64,000 bases of DNA from Mycobacterium heidelbergense (lineage in GTDB: Bacteria; Actinomycetota; Actinomycetes; Mycobacteriales; Mycobacteriaceae): contig NZ_AP022615.1 of NCBI RefSeq assembly GCF_010730745.1, positions 3,968,001-4,032,000 of the forward strand, given 5' to 3'. Shown here piece after piece: positions 34,601 through 42,353 of this stretch. The position numbers and the translations under genes are program-made. How positions within the stretch are numbered: the first letter of the stretch is position 1; each line of letters starts with the position of its first letter. The notes beneath the pieces were generated by a model. It was given only the letters and a program-made list of their open reading frames with translations. It made no database searches and was not told where the DNA came from.

Positions 34601-35995
34601 TTACGCGTCGCCCGCGGCGAACAGAACATCGGGGTTGAGGATGCCCGCCGGGTCGAAGCTCTGTTTGATGCGGCGCATGAGGTCGACCTTGACCGGGTCC
34701 TCGAGCTCGAGGAAGTACGGGGTCTTGGCGCGGCCGAGGCCGTGCTCGCCGGAGATCGCGCCACCCAATTCCATTGCGAGCGCGAAGATGTCGGTCATCA
34801 GCTGGTGACGTTTCTCCGGGTCCTTGCAGAGGATGGCCAGGTGCACGTTGCCGTCGCCGGCGTGCCCGCAGCCGGCCGCGGCACCGCCCGCGGCCATCGC
34901 CAGATCGCGAGCGGCGGCCAGGAACTTCGGCATCGCCGAGCGCGGCACCACGGTGTCGATGATGTCGTCGGCGCCGATCGCCTTCGCCGTCCAGAACGCC
35001 TTTTCGCGCGCCTCGATCAGCTTGCGCGCCGAGGCCCCTTCGAGCACATAGGCGTCCACGGCACCCAACTCGACGACCAGCTCACCGGCTCTTTCGACGT
35101 CCTCGCCCAGCCGGTTTTCGGTGCGGTTCTCAAGCGCCACAACGAGATACGCCTGGCAGCTGTCGCGGATGGTGTCCGGAATGCCGAGCTCCAGGTTCTG
35201 GGTGTGGATGAGCGCGGCCATCGTCATGTTGTCGATGTATTCCAGGATGTAGGGTCCGAGCCCGCTGGCCAGGACCTTCGGCACCGCCCGCATCACCTGG
35301 TCGAAGTCGGCGAACGGGGCCAGCACGGTGGCGCTGTGGTCGAGGCAGGGGTGCAGCTTGACGATCACCTCGGTGGCCAGCGCCAGGGTGCCTTCGGAGC
35401 CGACGATGAGCTGGGTCAGGTCGTAGCCGGTGGAGACCTTGGCGATCTTGCCGCCGGTGCGGAAGATCTCGCCGGTGGGCAGCACCGCCTGCAGCCCGAG
35501 CACGTTGTGGCGGGCGATGCCGTACTTGACCGCGCGCATGCCGCCGGCGTTGGTGCCGACGTTGCCGCCGACGCTGGAGGACAGCTCGCCCGGGTAGACC
35601 ATGTAGCGCAGGCCGGTGTCGGCGGTGGCGGCGTCGAGGTCGGTCAGCGTCACCCCGGGTTGGACGACGGCCACCTGGTTGGTGGTGTCGACTTCCAGGA
35701 CCGCGTTCATCCGCTCGAAGGAGATCACGAGCCCGTCCCTGCGCGGGATCGCCGCGCCGGACAGGCCGCTGCCGGACCCGCGGGCCGTCACCGGGACTTT
35801 GTGTTCGGTGGCGGCCCTCAGCAGCTGCGAAACATCCTCTGCCGTAGTTGGTTTGGCGACGTACGCCGGCTTCTGCGGTGCCGTCGTCAACACCTCGTCG
35901 TGCGCGTAGTCTTCGGGGATCGCGTCACCGGTCAGCAGGTTGTGCTCGCCGACGATCTCCGCGAACCGCGCCGTCATGTCGCTCACTGAAGGCAT
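34601..35995 (-). CDS. FAD-binding oxidase, GlcD type (glycolate/D-lactate dehydrogenase-like)
   Basis: A 464-residue VAO-type flavoprotein homologous to Rv2280. The N-terminal FAD domain shows VPVTARGSGSGLSGAAIP (pyrophosphate loop), YPGELSSSVGGNVGTNAGGM and QLIVGSEGTLALAT. The C-terminal cap domain ends with CGHAGDGNVHLAIL and SGEHGLGRAKTPYF, the GDGNxH and EHGxG motifs of GlcD/D-lactate dehydrogenases that bind the 2-hydroxy acid. It oxidises a 2-hydroxy acid and passes electrons to quinone or another carrier. No glcE/glcF subunit genes are adjacent. ATG 35995 (MPSVSDMTARF) with AGGTGG upstream is preferred to GTG 36010. Confidence 0.92.
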   Translation of the reverse strand: MPSVSDMTARFAEIVGEHNLLTGDAIPEDYAHDEVLTTAPQKPAYVAKPTTAEDVSQLLRAATEHKVPVTARGSGSGLSGAAIPRRDGLVISFERMNAVLEVDTTNQVAVVQPGVTLTDLDAATADTGLRYMVYPGELSSSVGGNVGTNAGGMRAVKYGIARHNVLGLQAVLPTGEIFRTGGKIAKVSTGYDLTQLIVGSEGTLALATEVIVKLHPCLDHSATVLAPFADFDQVMRAVPKVLASGLGPYILEYIDNMTMAALIHTQNLELGIPDTIRDSCQAYLVVALENRTENRLGEDVERAGELVVELGAVDAYVLEGASARKLIEAREKAFWTAKAIGADDIIDTVVPRSAMPKFLAAARDLAMAAGGAAAGCGHAGDGNVHLAILCKDPEKRHQLMTDIFALAMELGGAISGEHGLGRAKTPYFLELEDPVKVDLMRRIKQSFDPAGILNPDVLFAAGDA

Positions 35996-36141
35996 TAGGT
36001 TGCGCGCCACCTGTCGACATCACCGTCGTCGACGGCATTCTCGAGTTCTTCCAGCTCGCGGAAAAATCGTGCCGTGTCCCGATCGGATAGGTGGCTTGTG
36101 CCTGCCGTGATGCGCGCTGGTCGGACCGGAGTGGGCATGAC

Positions 36142-36174
36142 CACCAATGTAGCACATTACGTGCTACATTGGTG
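36142..36174. promoter_or_regulatory. Perfect palindromic operator of VapBC module 1
   Basis: CACCAATGTAGCAC, five bases, GTGCTACATTGGTG is a perfect 14-base inverted repeat. It ends at the possible GTG start 36172 and four bases before GTG 36178 of the antitoxin gene. Position and symmetry are typical of a site bound by the antitoxin-toxin complex to repress its own operon. Confidence 0.8.
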
Positions 36175-36177
36175 AGC

Positions 36178-36447
36178 GTGGACACAATCGGAATTCGTGA
36201 GCTACGCCAGAACGCGAGCGTGTGGATCGCGAAGGTAAAGGCGGGATTAACCATCCAAATCACCGACCGCGGCCTGCCCGTGGCGCGGTTGGTACCGATC
36301 ATGCCCGCCGAACGCGCCCGTGACCAACTCATCGCCGACGGCCAGCTGATCCCATCAAGCGCACCGCGAGTCCCGCTAAGTACGGCCGATCTCGTCGAAG
36401 GTCCGTCGCTCACCGCGATACTGGACGAACAACGCTCCGACCGATGA
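36178..36447 (+). CDS. VapB antitoxin, Phd/YefM type
   Basis: An 89-residue antitoxin. The Phd/YefM fold is evident in IGIRELRQNASVWIAKVKAG and IQITDRGLPVARLVPI (residues about 4-45), which form the DNA-binding dimer. The variable C-terminal tail (SSAPRVPLSTADLVEGPSLT...) wraps the toxin. GTG 36178 starts the canonical MDTIGIREL; GTG 36172 is in frame and possible. The stop overlaps the toxin start by four bases (ATGA). The palindrome covering the promoter supports autoregulation. Confidence 0.9.
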   Translation: MDTIGIRELRQNASVWIAKVKAGLTIQITDRGLPVARLVPIMPAERARDQLIADGQLIPSSAPRVPLSTADLVEGPSLTAILDEQRSDR

Positions 36448-36839
36448 TTTACATCGATACGTCCGCCGCAGTGAAACTCGTGGCGGCTGAACAGGAGTCA
36501 GCGGCTCTGATCGATTGGCTCAATGCACACCCTGACGAGAACCTCGCCACCAGCACCGTCGGTCATATTGAGCTGACACGGGCGGCCGCACGAGCGGGAC
36601 CCAGCGCCGTCGCGCTCGCACGCGATGTCGCCTCGACGATCGACACCCTCATCTTGACCGAAGCCATCGCCTCGGCGTCCGCCACGATCGCGCCTCCCGA
36701 ATTGCGCACCCTCGATGCGATACACCTCGCCACCGCACACATCCATCGAAAGGCCCTTACCGCGTTCTGTGCCTACGATCGCCGGCTGCTCGAGGCGGCC
36801 GAATCGCACAGGCTACCGATCGTTTCTCCGCGGCCGTAA
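36444..36839 (+). CDS. VapC toxin (PIN-domain ribonuclease)
   Basis: A 131-residue PIN-domain toxin. All acidic active-site residues are present: Asp5 (MIYIDTSA), Glu43 (VGHIELTRAA), Asp91 (LRTLDAIHLATA) and Asp112 (CAYDRRL). VapC enzymes cut tRNA or rRNA with Mg2+ and halt translation when the antitoxin is degraded. It is intact and overlaps its antitoxin gene by four bases. Confidence 0.93.
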   Translation: MIYIDTSAAVKLVAAEQESAALIDWLNAHPDENLATSTVGHIELTRAAARAGPSAVALARDVASTIDTLILTEAIASASATIAPPELRTLDAIHLATAHIHRKALTAFCAYDRRLLEAAESHRLPIVSPRP

Positions 36840-37086
36840 TCAACTGTCCGGTCCGCGCTAGCGCCACGCGGACTCTCCGGGCTGAATGTTGATGGCCTGC
36901 AACGCCGAAAGCAGCTAGTCGGGCATCAGGAGCCGATCGAGCACCGCCAGCACCCGCGGGTGATCGACCAGCCGGTCGCACACGCGCGTGCGGCTCAGCC
37001 GCACGCCAAACCTGCTACTGAGCGTTGATGCAAAGGCTGTGCGTCGAGAGTCGGCGATGTCCCGCTCATCGACGCGAGGAAGCTCG

Positions 37087-37118
37087 GATGCTATCACTAG
37101 ATAGATTGTGATAGCATC
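37087..37118. promoter_or_regulatory. Perfect palindromic operator of VapBC module 2
   Basis: GATGCTATCAC, ten bases, GTGATAGCATC is a perfect 11-base inverted repeat, six bases before the GTG start of the second antitoxin gene. It is unrelated in sequence to the operator of module 1, so the two modules should not cross-repress. Confidence 0.8.
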
Positions 37119-37124
37119 AGCGGC

Positions 37125-37421
37125 GTGAAGCAGCTGCTACTCAGGGTGCCCGAGGAGATCCATCGGCGGCTGGTCGCGCGTGCTGCTCGCGAGGGCCGCA
37201 GCCTGAACGCGGTGGCGACCGAGATCCTCGACGCGGCCGCCGACGCCGATAGTGGCGATCGGCGCGAACAACTGCGCGCCGCGGCAGCCGCCGCGGGCAC
37301 GTTACGCCGCGTGAATGCGCGACCAGTTAGTGCCAATCGACGGCGGCGGATCATCGATTCGACGCGGGGCTTCGGTCCACAGATCGACGAGTTGCTCGCG
37401 GAAGAGCGCGAGCGGCCGTGA
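37125..37421 (+). CDS. VapB antitoxin, ribbon-helix-helix (FitA-like)
   Basis: A 98-residue antitoxin starting at GTG 37125. The ribbon-helix-helix part is MKQLLLRVPEEIHRRLVARA plus AREGRSLNAVATEILDAA (residues about 2-40). An Arg-rich linker and C-terminal tail ending RGFGPQIDELLAEERERP follow. The strand binds the operator half-sites as a dimer; the tail blocks the toxin active site. It overlaps the toxin gene by four bases (GTGA). Confidence 0.88.
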   Translation: MKQLLLRVPEEIHRRLVARAAREGRSLNAVATEILDAAADADSGDRREQLRAAAAAAGTLRRVNARPVSANRRRRIIDSTRGFGPQIDELLAEERERP

Positions 37422-37852
37422 TCGCCTATCTGGACTCCTCGGTTCTCGCACGTGCGTACCTTGCCGATGAAGATGGGCACCAGGAGGCAACCGCGCTGCT
37501 AGCCGACCCGGACGTTGCCACCGTCACCGGAAGTTGGACCAGGATCGAGGTCTCGGGCGCGCTGGTGCGGGCCGCGCGCGCAGGCCGTGGCGATGAGAAG
37601 AGCTTGCTCGCGTTGCTGGATGGTGACCTCGGAGGTCCAGTGATTGCGCTTGGTGCGCCGCAAGACCAGGTTGAGCAGGACGCACTGCAACTGGTCCGCC
37701 GACATGCGCTTCGAGCGATGGACGCCTGGCATCTGGCGGTGGCGTCGATCGTTGTTCCGCCGCTGCTCGAGCCCGGGGAGCCGCGGGCGTTCGCTTCGCG
37801 CGACGAAGCACAACGCCAAGTGGCCGAAGAGCTTGGCTTCCTTGCGATCTGA
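37418..37852 (+). CDS. VapC toxin (PIN-domain ribonuclease), second module
   Basis: A 144-residue PIN-domain protein from GTG 37418. The acidic set is Asp6 (MIAYLDSSVL), Glu44 (TRIEVSGAL), Asp102 (RAMDAWHLA) and Asp129 (FASRDEAQR). It is intact and belongs to a different VapC subgroup from its neighbour, as judged by length and motifs. Its stop is followed directly by decayed DNA. Confidence 0.92.
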   Translation: MIAYLDSSVLARAYLADEDGHQEATALLADPDVATVTGSWTRIEVSGALVRAARAGRGDEKSLLALLDGDLGGPVIALGAPQDQVEQDALQLVRRHALRAMDAWHLAVASIVVPPLLEPGEPRAFASRDEAQRQVAEELGFLAI

Positions 37853-37925
37853 TCGGGCGAAGTCCGGGGTTCGGGAGAGGGCGGTCACCACGGTCGCGGC
37901 GTGCCCCGCCTGGCTCGTGGCGTGA

Positions 37926-38250
37926 CGTGACCATCGAAAAGCCTTCCAACCGAAGCGGTCTGCTTATTTGCCGCTCGGAGTGCATGCGACCTATTTGGTG
38001 CGGGACGGCTTCGTGCTCGAACTCATCGACTACTCGAAACGTGAAGTTCGCGCCGGGACTGCACGCGTCATGGATCAGGTGGGACTGACCCATATCTCGT
38101 TTTCGGTGTCTGATTTCGGTAGCGTCCTGGAGAAGGTTGCGGAGTTCGGGGGATTGGTGGTCGAGGGAACGGTGTCCCAAGGCTCAGCGATGATTCGGGA
38201 TCCCGATGGGCAATTGCTCGAACTGCTCGCGGATCAGTGGCTTGCGGGTT
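37926..38250 (+). pseudogene. 5'-truncated glyoxalase-fold (VOC) protein remnant
   Basis: The frame encodes ATYLVRDGFVLELIDYSK, the end of a first VOC module with its metal Glu, followed by a whole second module: GLTHISFSVSDFGSVLEKVAEFGG...MIRDPDGQLLELL, with the second Glu ligand. The first half of module one is missing; only a TTG (37968) could serve as start and no ribosome site is present. After LLELLADQW the frame drifts into non-homologous sequence. VOC proteins are metal-dependent dioxygenases, isomerases or resistance proteins. The truncation lies at the junction with the toxin-antitoxin cluster. Confidence 0.65.
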
Positions 38251-38403
38251 TGCCCGCTGCGGCCTTAGTGCTCGAGTCGGTGTTCAGTCAGCCTTTTATG
38301 TGGGGCCACGACGGTGCTATAGAGCGGCGTCGCGAGTTCCCAACTCGCGTCGATCCCCCTGGACGGATCAGGTCAGTTTCCTGCCTCCAGGAATTGCATG
38401 TTG

Positions 38404-39090
38404 TCAGCGCCGCCTATCTTTTGCCGTCTTCGCATTGCGACTTCCTGTATCGATGAGACTTGCGATTACCGCATCGGCGTGACACAGCGTCACGCCGATG
38501 TTGATCATCTCGGCGCGGCCGCGCTGGTAGAGACCGGATACGGCATCCTCGACGAGGACGGCCCGGTAGTCGCGCTCACAGGCCTCGTAGATGGACATGC
38601 GTGGGCAGTTTGGGTAGTTGCATCCGGCGACTACCACGGTGTCCACGTGATTGTCGCGGAGATGGTCGTCGAGCGTGGTTCCGAAGAAGGCGCCCCACCG
38701 GGGCTTGTAGAGGATGATCTCCCGATCGGTCAGGTGTTGGGCCCGTCCCGAGAGCAGCAGTTCATCGTCGAGTTGTGCGGACGGGTCGGCTGCTAGGCCT
38801 GGTGCCAGGAGCCGTCCGGGTGTACCCGGGCGCAGCACCGGGGTTGGGCCGGTTACGAGGTCTTTGCGCACTGGCTCGGCGTTGCTCCCGTCGGCCAGGT
38901 AGAGCCGTACGATGTGCACGATCGGTAGGCCAGCGCTGCGGAATGCCTGACACAGGCTTGCGATTCTGGGTAGGGCCGTTGATGTTCCCGGTATCTCCAG
39001 CGGCCCGCCATCGAGTGTGTCCGCTTGAACATCGATCGTCAGCAGGGCTGCAGAATCGAAGTGCGGCTCGACGAGGGAATGCATGCTCAT
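38404..39090 (-). CDS. Isochorismatase-family cysteine hydrolase
   Basis: A 228-residue hydrolase. The catalytic triad is visible: Asp20 (LLTIDVQAD), Lys129 (LYKPRWGAFFGT) and the nucleophile Cys157 (VVAGCNYPNCPRMSIYEA). The GCNxPNCPR loop is typical of nicotinamidase/isochorismatase-like enzymes that cleave amide or ether bonds. Substrate unknown. The coding sequence extends upstream, but ATG 39090 (MSMHSLVEPH) begins the family's sequence; no strong ribosome site is seen. It looks intact although both sides are decayed. Confidence 0.82.
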   Translation of the reverse strand: MSMHSLVEPHFDSAALLTIDVQADTLDGGPLEIPGTSTALPRIASLCQAFRSAGLPIVHIVRLYLADGSNAEPVRKDLVTGPTPVLRPGTPGRLLAPGLAADPSAQLDDELLLSGRAQHLTDREIILYKPRWGAFFGTTLDDHLRDNHVDTVVVAGCNYPNCPRMSIYEACERDYRAVLVEDAVSGLYQRGRAEMINIGVTLCHADAVIASLIDTGSRNAKTAKDRRR

Positions 39091-39218
39091 AGCATAGGTA
39101 CACGCCTTGACGAGATTACCGATGTCGCCGCGGTGCGGGCATGCCTTCATGCTTGAGTGCGGGTGCCGATGAAACCCATTGCGCTAGAGCCTTTTCGGGA
39201 CACTTGGACAGGAGACAA

Positions 39219-39486
39219 ATGTCACCCATGACGACGATCGAACGTTTCTCGATGTCGATATCCGAGTCGGACGTGTGATCAAGGCCGAAGAATTCCCGAG
39301 TGCCCACAAACCTTCCTACAAGTTGTGGATCGACTTCGGCGACTTGGGCATACGCAATCCAGCGCCCAGATCACCGACTTTTACACCGTTGACGAGCTCA
39401 AGGACCGGGTAGTGCTGGCTGTGGTGAACCTCCCGTCACGTCAAGTCGCCGACTTCGTCTCTCGGAAGTCCTCGTGTTGGGAGTCG
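39219..39486 (+). pseudogene. CsaA-like tRNA-binding-domain gene, frameshifted
   Basis: Translation gives a CsaA/EMAP-type domain in pieces: MTTIERF, then from 39251 in another frame DVDIRVGRVIKAEEFPSAHK followed by PSYKLWIDFGDLGI, then near 39355 a third frame with SSAQITDFYTVDELKDRVVL and AVVNLPSRQVADFV, and from 39465 another shift giving EVLVLGVDDTDTD. At least three frameshifts break a domain of about 110 residues. CsaA proteins bind tRNA or act as chaperones. ATG 39219 or 39228 with GGAG upstream marks the old start. Confidence 0.7.
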
Positions 39487-39639
39487 ATGACACCGACACT
39501 GACCTGGGACGACAAGATCGCCGTCGTCGACCTCGGCGCGGACGAAAACCGGTTCTCACCAGGATTTCTCGATGGCCCGTTGGCCGGTAAGGACCTCGGC
39601 GCGATCAAGCGGACGATGTTCCGAGCGGCGCAGCGTTGA
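39487..39639 (+). pseudogene. Enoyl-CoA hydratase/isomerase remnant with internal deletion
   Basis: A 50-codon frame from ATG 39487 (GGGAG upstream) starts TLTWDDKIAVVDLGADENRF, a clear crotonase N-terminus, and after SPGFLDG jumps to AGKDLGAIKRTMFRAAQR, typical of the C-terminus of the same family. About 200 residues, including the active site, are gone in one in-frame deletion. It directly follows the broken CsaA-like gene. Confidence 0.6.
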
Positions 39640-39653
39640 TCAACCCCTGAAAG

Positions 39654-40022
39654 CTATTCGCCGGAGAATCGCTCCCAGGCGGACTGGCGCGTGATGCCCA
39701 GGGTCTGGCCGATCTTCGCCCACGTGATCCCGCGCCGGCGAAGCTCCCGCACCCAGGACCGCAGGTCGGCCTCGACCTGCCGGGCCACCACGGCCATGCG
39801 GGGAATGTGGTCGAGCATCTGCTCGTCGCTCATCGTCTCCCAGATCGGCAACCGGAGCTCGTTCGGCTTGTCGCGATACTCGTCGATGATGGCCTGGGAC
39901 AGGTCGATGCATTCGTTGCAGATCTGCACGCCCGGTCCGGCCACCAGCTTGTCGACGTCGGTGTTGGACTTGCCGCAGAACGAACACCAAATCTGCGCGG
40001 TCTCGTTAGCCGTGAGACTCAT
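39654..40022 (-). CDS. ClpX-type C4 zinc-finger protein with C-terminal HTH
   Basis: A 122-residue protein. The N-terminal zinc finger has Cys13/Cys16 (WCSFCGKS) and Cys35/Cys38 (VQICNECIDL), as in the ClpX zinc-binding domain, which recruits substrates. A helical middle follows (SDEQMLDHIPRMAVVARQVE), then a helix-turn-helix ending TLGITRQSAWERF. There is no AAA+ ATPase part, so this is not ClpX; it is a stand-alone zinc-finger/HTH protein, probably a DNA-binding regulator. ATG 40022 follows CAGGGGG. Two palindromes lie immediately upstream and probably serve autoregulation. Confidence 0.8.
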   Translation of the reverse strand: MSLTANETAQIWCSFCGKSNTDVDKLVAGPGVQICNECIDLSQAIIDEYRDKPNELRLPIWETMSDEQMLDHIPRMAVVARQVEADLRSWVRELRRRGITWAKIGQTLGITRQSAWERFSGE

Positions 40023-40034
40023 CGGCACCCCCTG

Positions 40035-40082
40035 TTGTCAGGCTGGTCCTGACAAACGGTACGACGTCAGGGGCGACCTGAC
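40035..40082. promoter_or_regulatory. Two tandem palindromic operators before the zinc-finger gene
   Basis: TTGTCAGG, five bases, CCTGACAA (40035-40055) is perfect; GTCAGG, five bases, CCTGAC (40066-40082) is a shorter copy with the same core and spacer. Centres are 29 bases apart. They lie 13 bases upstream of ATG 40022, over the probable promoter. The same core twice argues for specific binding by one dimeric regulator. Confidence 0.7.
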
Positions 40083-40222
40083 AAGACTTAGCGCGGAGTT
40101 CGGCGAGCAGACGCAGCGTCGCACGCGGAGCGTCGACGGCGCCGACCTCACGCACTACCTGTATCCGGCTCGGAATCAGGTCGAGCGGATCAACCGGAGG
40201 CGCTGGCGCTACCATCGCGCGA

Positions 40223-40990
40223 ATGAACTGGCTGCGGTCCGTCTCGCGGCGCGATGCCTTGAGGTACGCCGCCGTCGCGCCGGCGCTGTTCAGCGTCGCC
40301 GCGTTGGCTGACGTCCCGCGCGCGAGGGCCGGTCTCGCCGGGACGGCCGTCTTCCTCGATCCGGGCCACAACGCAGTGAACGACGCCTCGATCAACCAGC
40401 AGGTCCCCAATGGCCGGGGAGGCACCAAGGCGTGCAACACTTCCGGCGCCGCAGCCGACGACGGCTATCCGGAGCATGCGTTCACTTGGGCGGTCGTCGG
40501 GCTGATCAGCGGCTCGCTCAACCAGATGGACGTTCGCACCCAGCTGTCACGCGACGACGACAACTCCACCGGCCCCTGCGTGGATCAGCGCGCGGCACTG
40601 GCCAACGCGATGCGGCCCGACGCGATCGTGAGCATCCACGCCGACGGCGGACCCGCGTCGGGCTCGGGATTCCACGTGAACTACTCCAGCCCGCCGTTGA
40701 ACGACGTCCAATCGGGGCCCGCCGTCCAGTTGGCGCATACGATGCGGGATGCCTTGGTGCAGGCGGGTTTTCACCCCGCCACCTACATCGGGTCGGACGG
40801 CCTGTACGGGCGCGACGACCTGGCCGGGCTGAACCTTGCCCAGTACCCGGCGGTACTCGTCGAACTGGGCAACATGAAAAATCCCGACGAGGCCGCGCGG
40901 ATGGAAAGCCCGGACGGCCGGGCAAAGTACGCCGCCGCCGTCACCCAGGGGATCGTGACGTTTCTGAACGCAAAAGCCCCGACGGGTTAG
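40223..40990 (+). CDS. N-acetylmuramoyl-L-alanine amidase (Amidase_3, Rv3717/Ami1-like)
   Basis: A 255-residue exported zinc amidase. The N-terminus has a twin-arginine-like signal (SVSRRDALRYAAVAPALFSV). Zinc ligands are His49 (FLDPGHNAVND), Glu84 (YPEHAFTWA) and His139 (VSIHADGG); the catalytic Glu214 lies in VLVELGNMKN. Cys71 and Cys119 correspond to the disulfide in Rv3717. It cuts the peptide stem from muramic acid during cell separation and wall recycling. As in Rv3717 there is no cell-wall-binding domain. It may be the Rv3717 orthologue or a paralogue; M. tuberculosis has Rv3717 at a different locus. Confidence 0.9.
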   Translation: MNWLRSVSRRDALRYAAVAPALFSVAALADVPRARAGLAGTAVFLDPGHNAVNDASINQQVPNGRGGTKACNTSGAAADDGYPEHAFTWAVVGLISGSLNQMDVRTQLSRDDDNSTGPCVDQRAALANAMRPDAIVSIHADGGPASGSGFHVNYSSPPLNDVQSGPAVQLAHTMRDALVQAGFHPATYIGSDGLYGRDDLAGLNLAQYPAVLVELGNMKNPDEAARMESPDGRAKYAAAVTQGIVTFLNAKAPTG

Positions 40991-41053
40991 CGTCGGCTCA
41001 GCTGCCGAAGCCTCCGCCTTGGGGCGCCGGCGGGGACGGCGAAACGCCGAACG

Positions 41054-41365
41054 CTAAACCAACTGGGCGATTGTGGTCACGACGATGAGTGCCAGCACGG
41101 CGGTCCCGATGGTGTACACCGAGCGGCGCGGAGTGATTTGCGCCGGGCGCGGGTGTTGCTGCAGCGCGCGCTGGCGCCGCAGCGCGATCACGTAGGTGCC
41201 CAGCGCCACGGCGGCGGCCAGAAACGCGGGGATCAACCCCGCCGGTCGGACGGGGCCGTGCAGGTTCCTGATCATCAGCAGCGCGCCATTGGCCAGGAAC
41301 GCGAACGAGGTTCGCGTCCAGGCCAGCGTCGTCCTGTCCGCCGCGGGCATCATCGAGTCGCTCAA
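41054..41365 (-). CDS. DUF202 membrane protein (Rv2273-like)
   Basis: A 103-residue inner-membrane protein with about three spans. The DUF202 signature RTTLAWTRTSFAFLANGALL opens the domain. Function unknown. Its start overlaps the upstream DUF202 gene stop by four bases (ATGA), so the two small proteins probably form a complex. Rv2272 and Rv2273 are the equivalent pair in M. tuberculosis. Confidence 0.82.
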   Translation of the reverse strand: MSDSMMPAADRTTLAWTRTSFAFLANGALLMIRNLHGPVRPAGLIPAFLAAAVALGTYVIALRRQRALQQHPRPAQITPRRSVYTIGTAVLALIVVTTIAQLV

Positions 41366-41745
41366 CCCATGACCGCCTTTGCGATCACCAACCCGAGCGC
41401 GACAACCCCGACCACGCTGAGACCGACCGCGAGGTAGGCCGGCGTGGGGTGACGGGGGAGCGGGTCGCCGTGACGCATGGCGCGATCCGCCTGGTGCCAG
41501 CGCAGCAGGCCCATTCCGCTGGTGAGGGTCGCCAGCACCGCGAGCCCCACGCCGAGCGTGCGGCGCGCGCCGGGGACCGTCAGCTCCGGAACGAGCTGCA
41601 CCAGGGCGACCGCCGCGGCGAGCAACCCCAGCGCGGTGCGTTGCCAGGACAGAAAGGTCCGCTCGTTGGCCAGGGTGAAGCGGTAGTCGGGCTCGACGAT
41701 GTTCTCGGTGTCACGCTCCGCGGGCGTAGTGGTGTTCTCGGCCAC
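41362..41745 (-). CDS. DUF202 membrane protein (YidH-like, Rv2272-like)
   Basis: A 127-residue protein with three spans after a polar N-terminus. The family motif YRFTLANERTFLSWQRTALG marks the first amphipathic segment. YidH in E. coli is of unknown function. It is the first gene of the two-gene unit with the shorter DUF202 protein. Confidence 0.85.
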   Translation of the reverse strand: MAENTTTPAERDTENIVEPDYRFTLANERTFLSWQRTALGLLAAAVALVQLVPELTVPGARRTLGVGLAVLATLTSGMGLLRWHQADRAMRHGDPLPRHPTPAYLAVGLSVVGVVALGLVIAKAVMG

Positions 41746-41873
41746 GGGCCACCTCGCATGGCGTCGGAGGGCAAGGGTTTCGACACCGAAGATTTTAACG
41801 AACGCGCGGCTGCCACGCCGGGTTGCCGGCCGCCTCGGGTTTGCGACCGCGTTCGTCGCCCGCCCGCTGGCCG

Positions 41874-42317
41874 CTAACGGCGCGCCGACCCGGTCAGCGA
41901 TTGACCGTTGGCGGCCTGCAGCAGGCAGATGGCGGTGCTCGGCGTGGGGTTGGCGCCGGTTCGATCTTGATTCGAGTCGATGAGGTACGTGATCGAAAAC
42001 GGGCTACCGGCAACGGGCTGGCCGGTGTAGGGCGGGAATCCGGCAGCGCAATCCCGATTGGCGACGTCGGCGATGGCGGTGTCGACGGCCATGGGGGCGC
42101 GCAGGTAAACCTCGGCCAAATGTGCTGTCGCACAATCGACCACGGTGACGGTGACGCGGCTCAGGTCGGCCGGCGGCAGGTCGGCCACGCACTCGCCGAC
42201 CTGCAGGTCGATCCACTTCTCGGTCCGCGAGCCGGGCGGGGAAGGAGCGGCGGTCGCGGTGACCGTGGCGCAGGCGAGCAATGCGCTTGCGGCCAACCCG
42301 CAATACAGGCTTCGCAT
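41874..42317 (-). CDS. LppN-like lipoprotein, septum-formation type
   Basis: A 147-residue exported protein. The signal peptide contains a lipobox-like ASALLAC near residue 16. The mature part carries the septum-formation pattern: DLQVGECVADLP, then VTVVDCATAHLAEVYL (the Cys-x-x-x-His-x-x-Glu core), plus two further Cys giving likely disulfides. Position beside the DUF202 pair matches lppN (Rv2270) in M. tuberculosis, which has similar size. Function unknown. Confidence 0.65.
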   Translation of the reverse strand: MRSLYCGLAASALLACATVTATAAPSPPGSRTEKWIDLQVGECVADLPPADLSRVTVTVVDCATAHLAEVYLRAPMAVDTAIADVANRDCAAGFPPYTGQPVAGSPFSITYLIDSNQDRTGANPTPSTAICLLQAANGQSLTGSARR

Positions 42318-42353
42318 CGCAGCCTCCTCGATCCGGCCGGTTAGTGCCGCAGT

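Noticed and set aside
36915..37097. A 60-codon leftward frame between the two VapBC modules
   Set aside because: It begins inside the operator palindrome, lacks a ribosome site and has no recognisable family. Probably chance or a remnant too weak to name.
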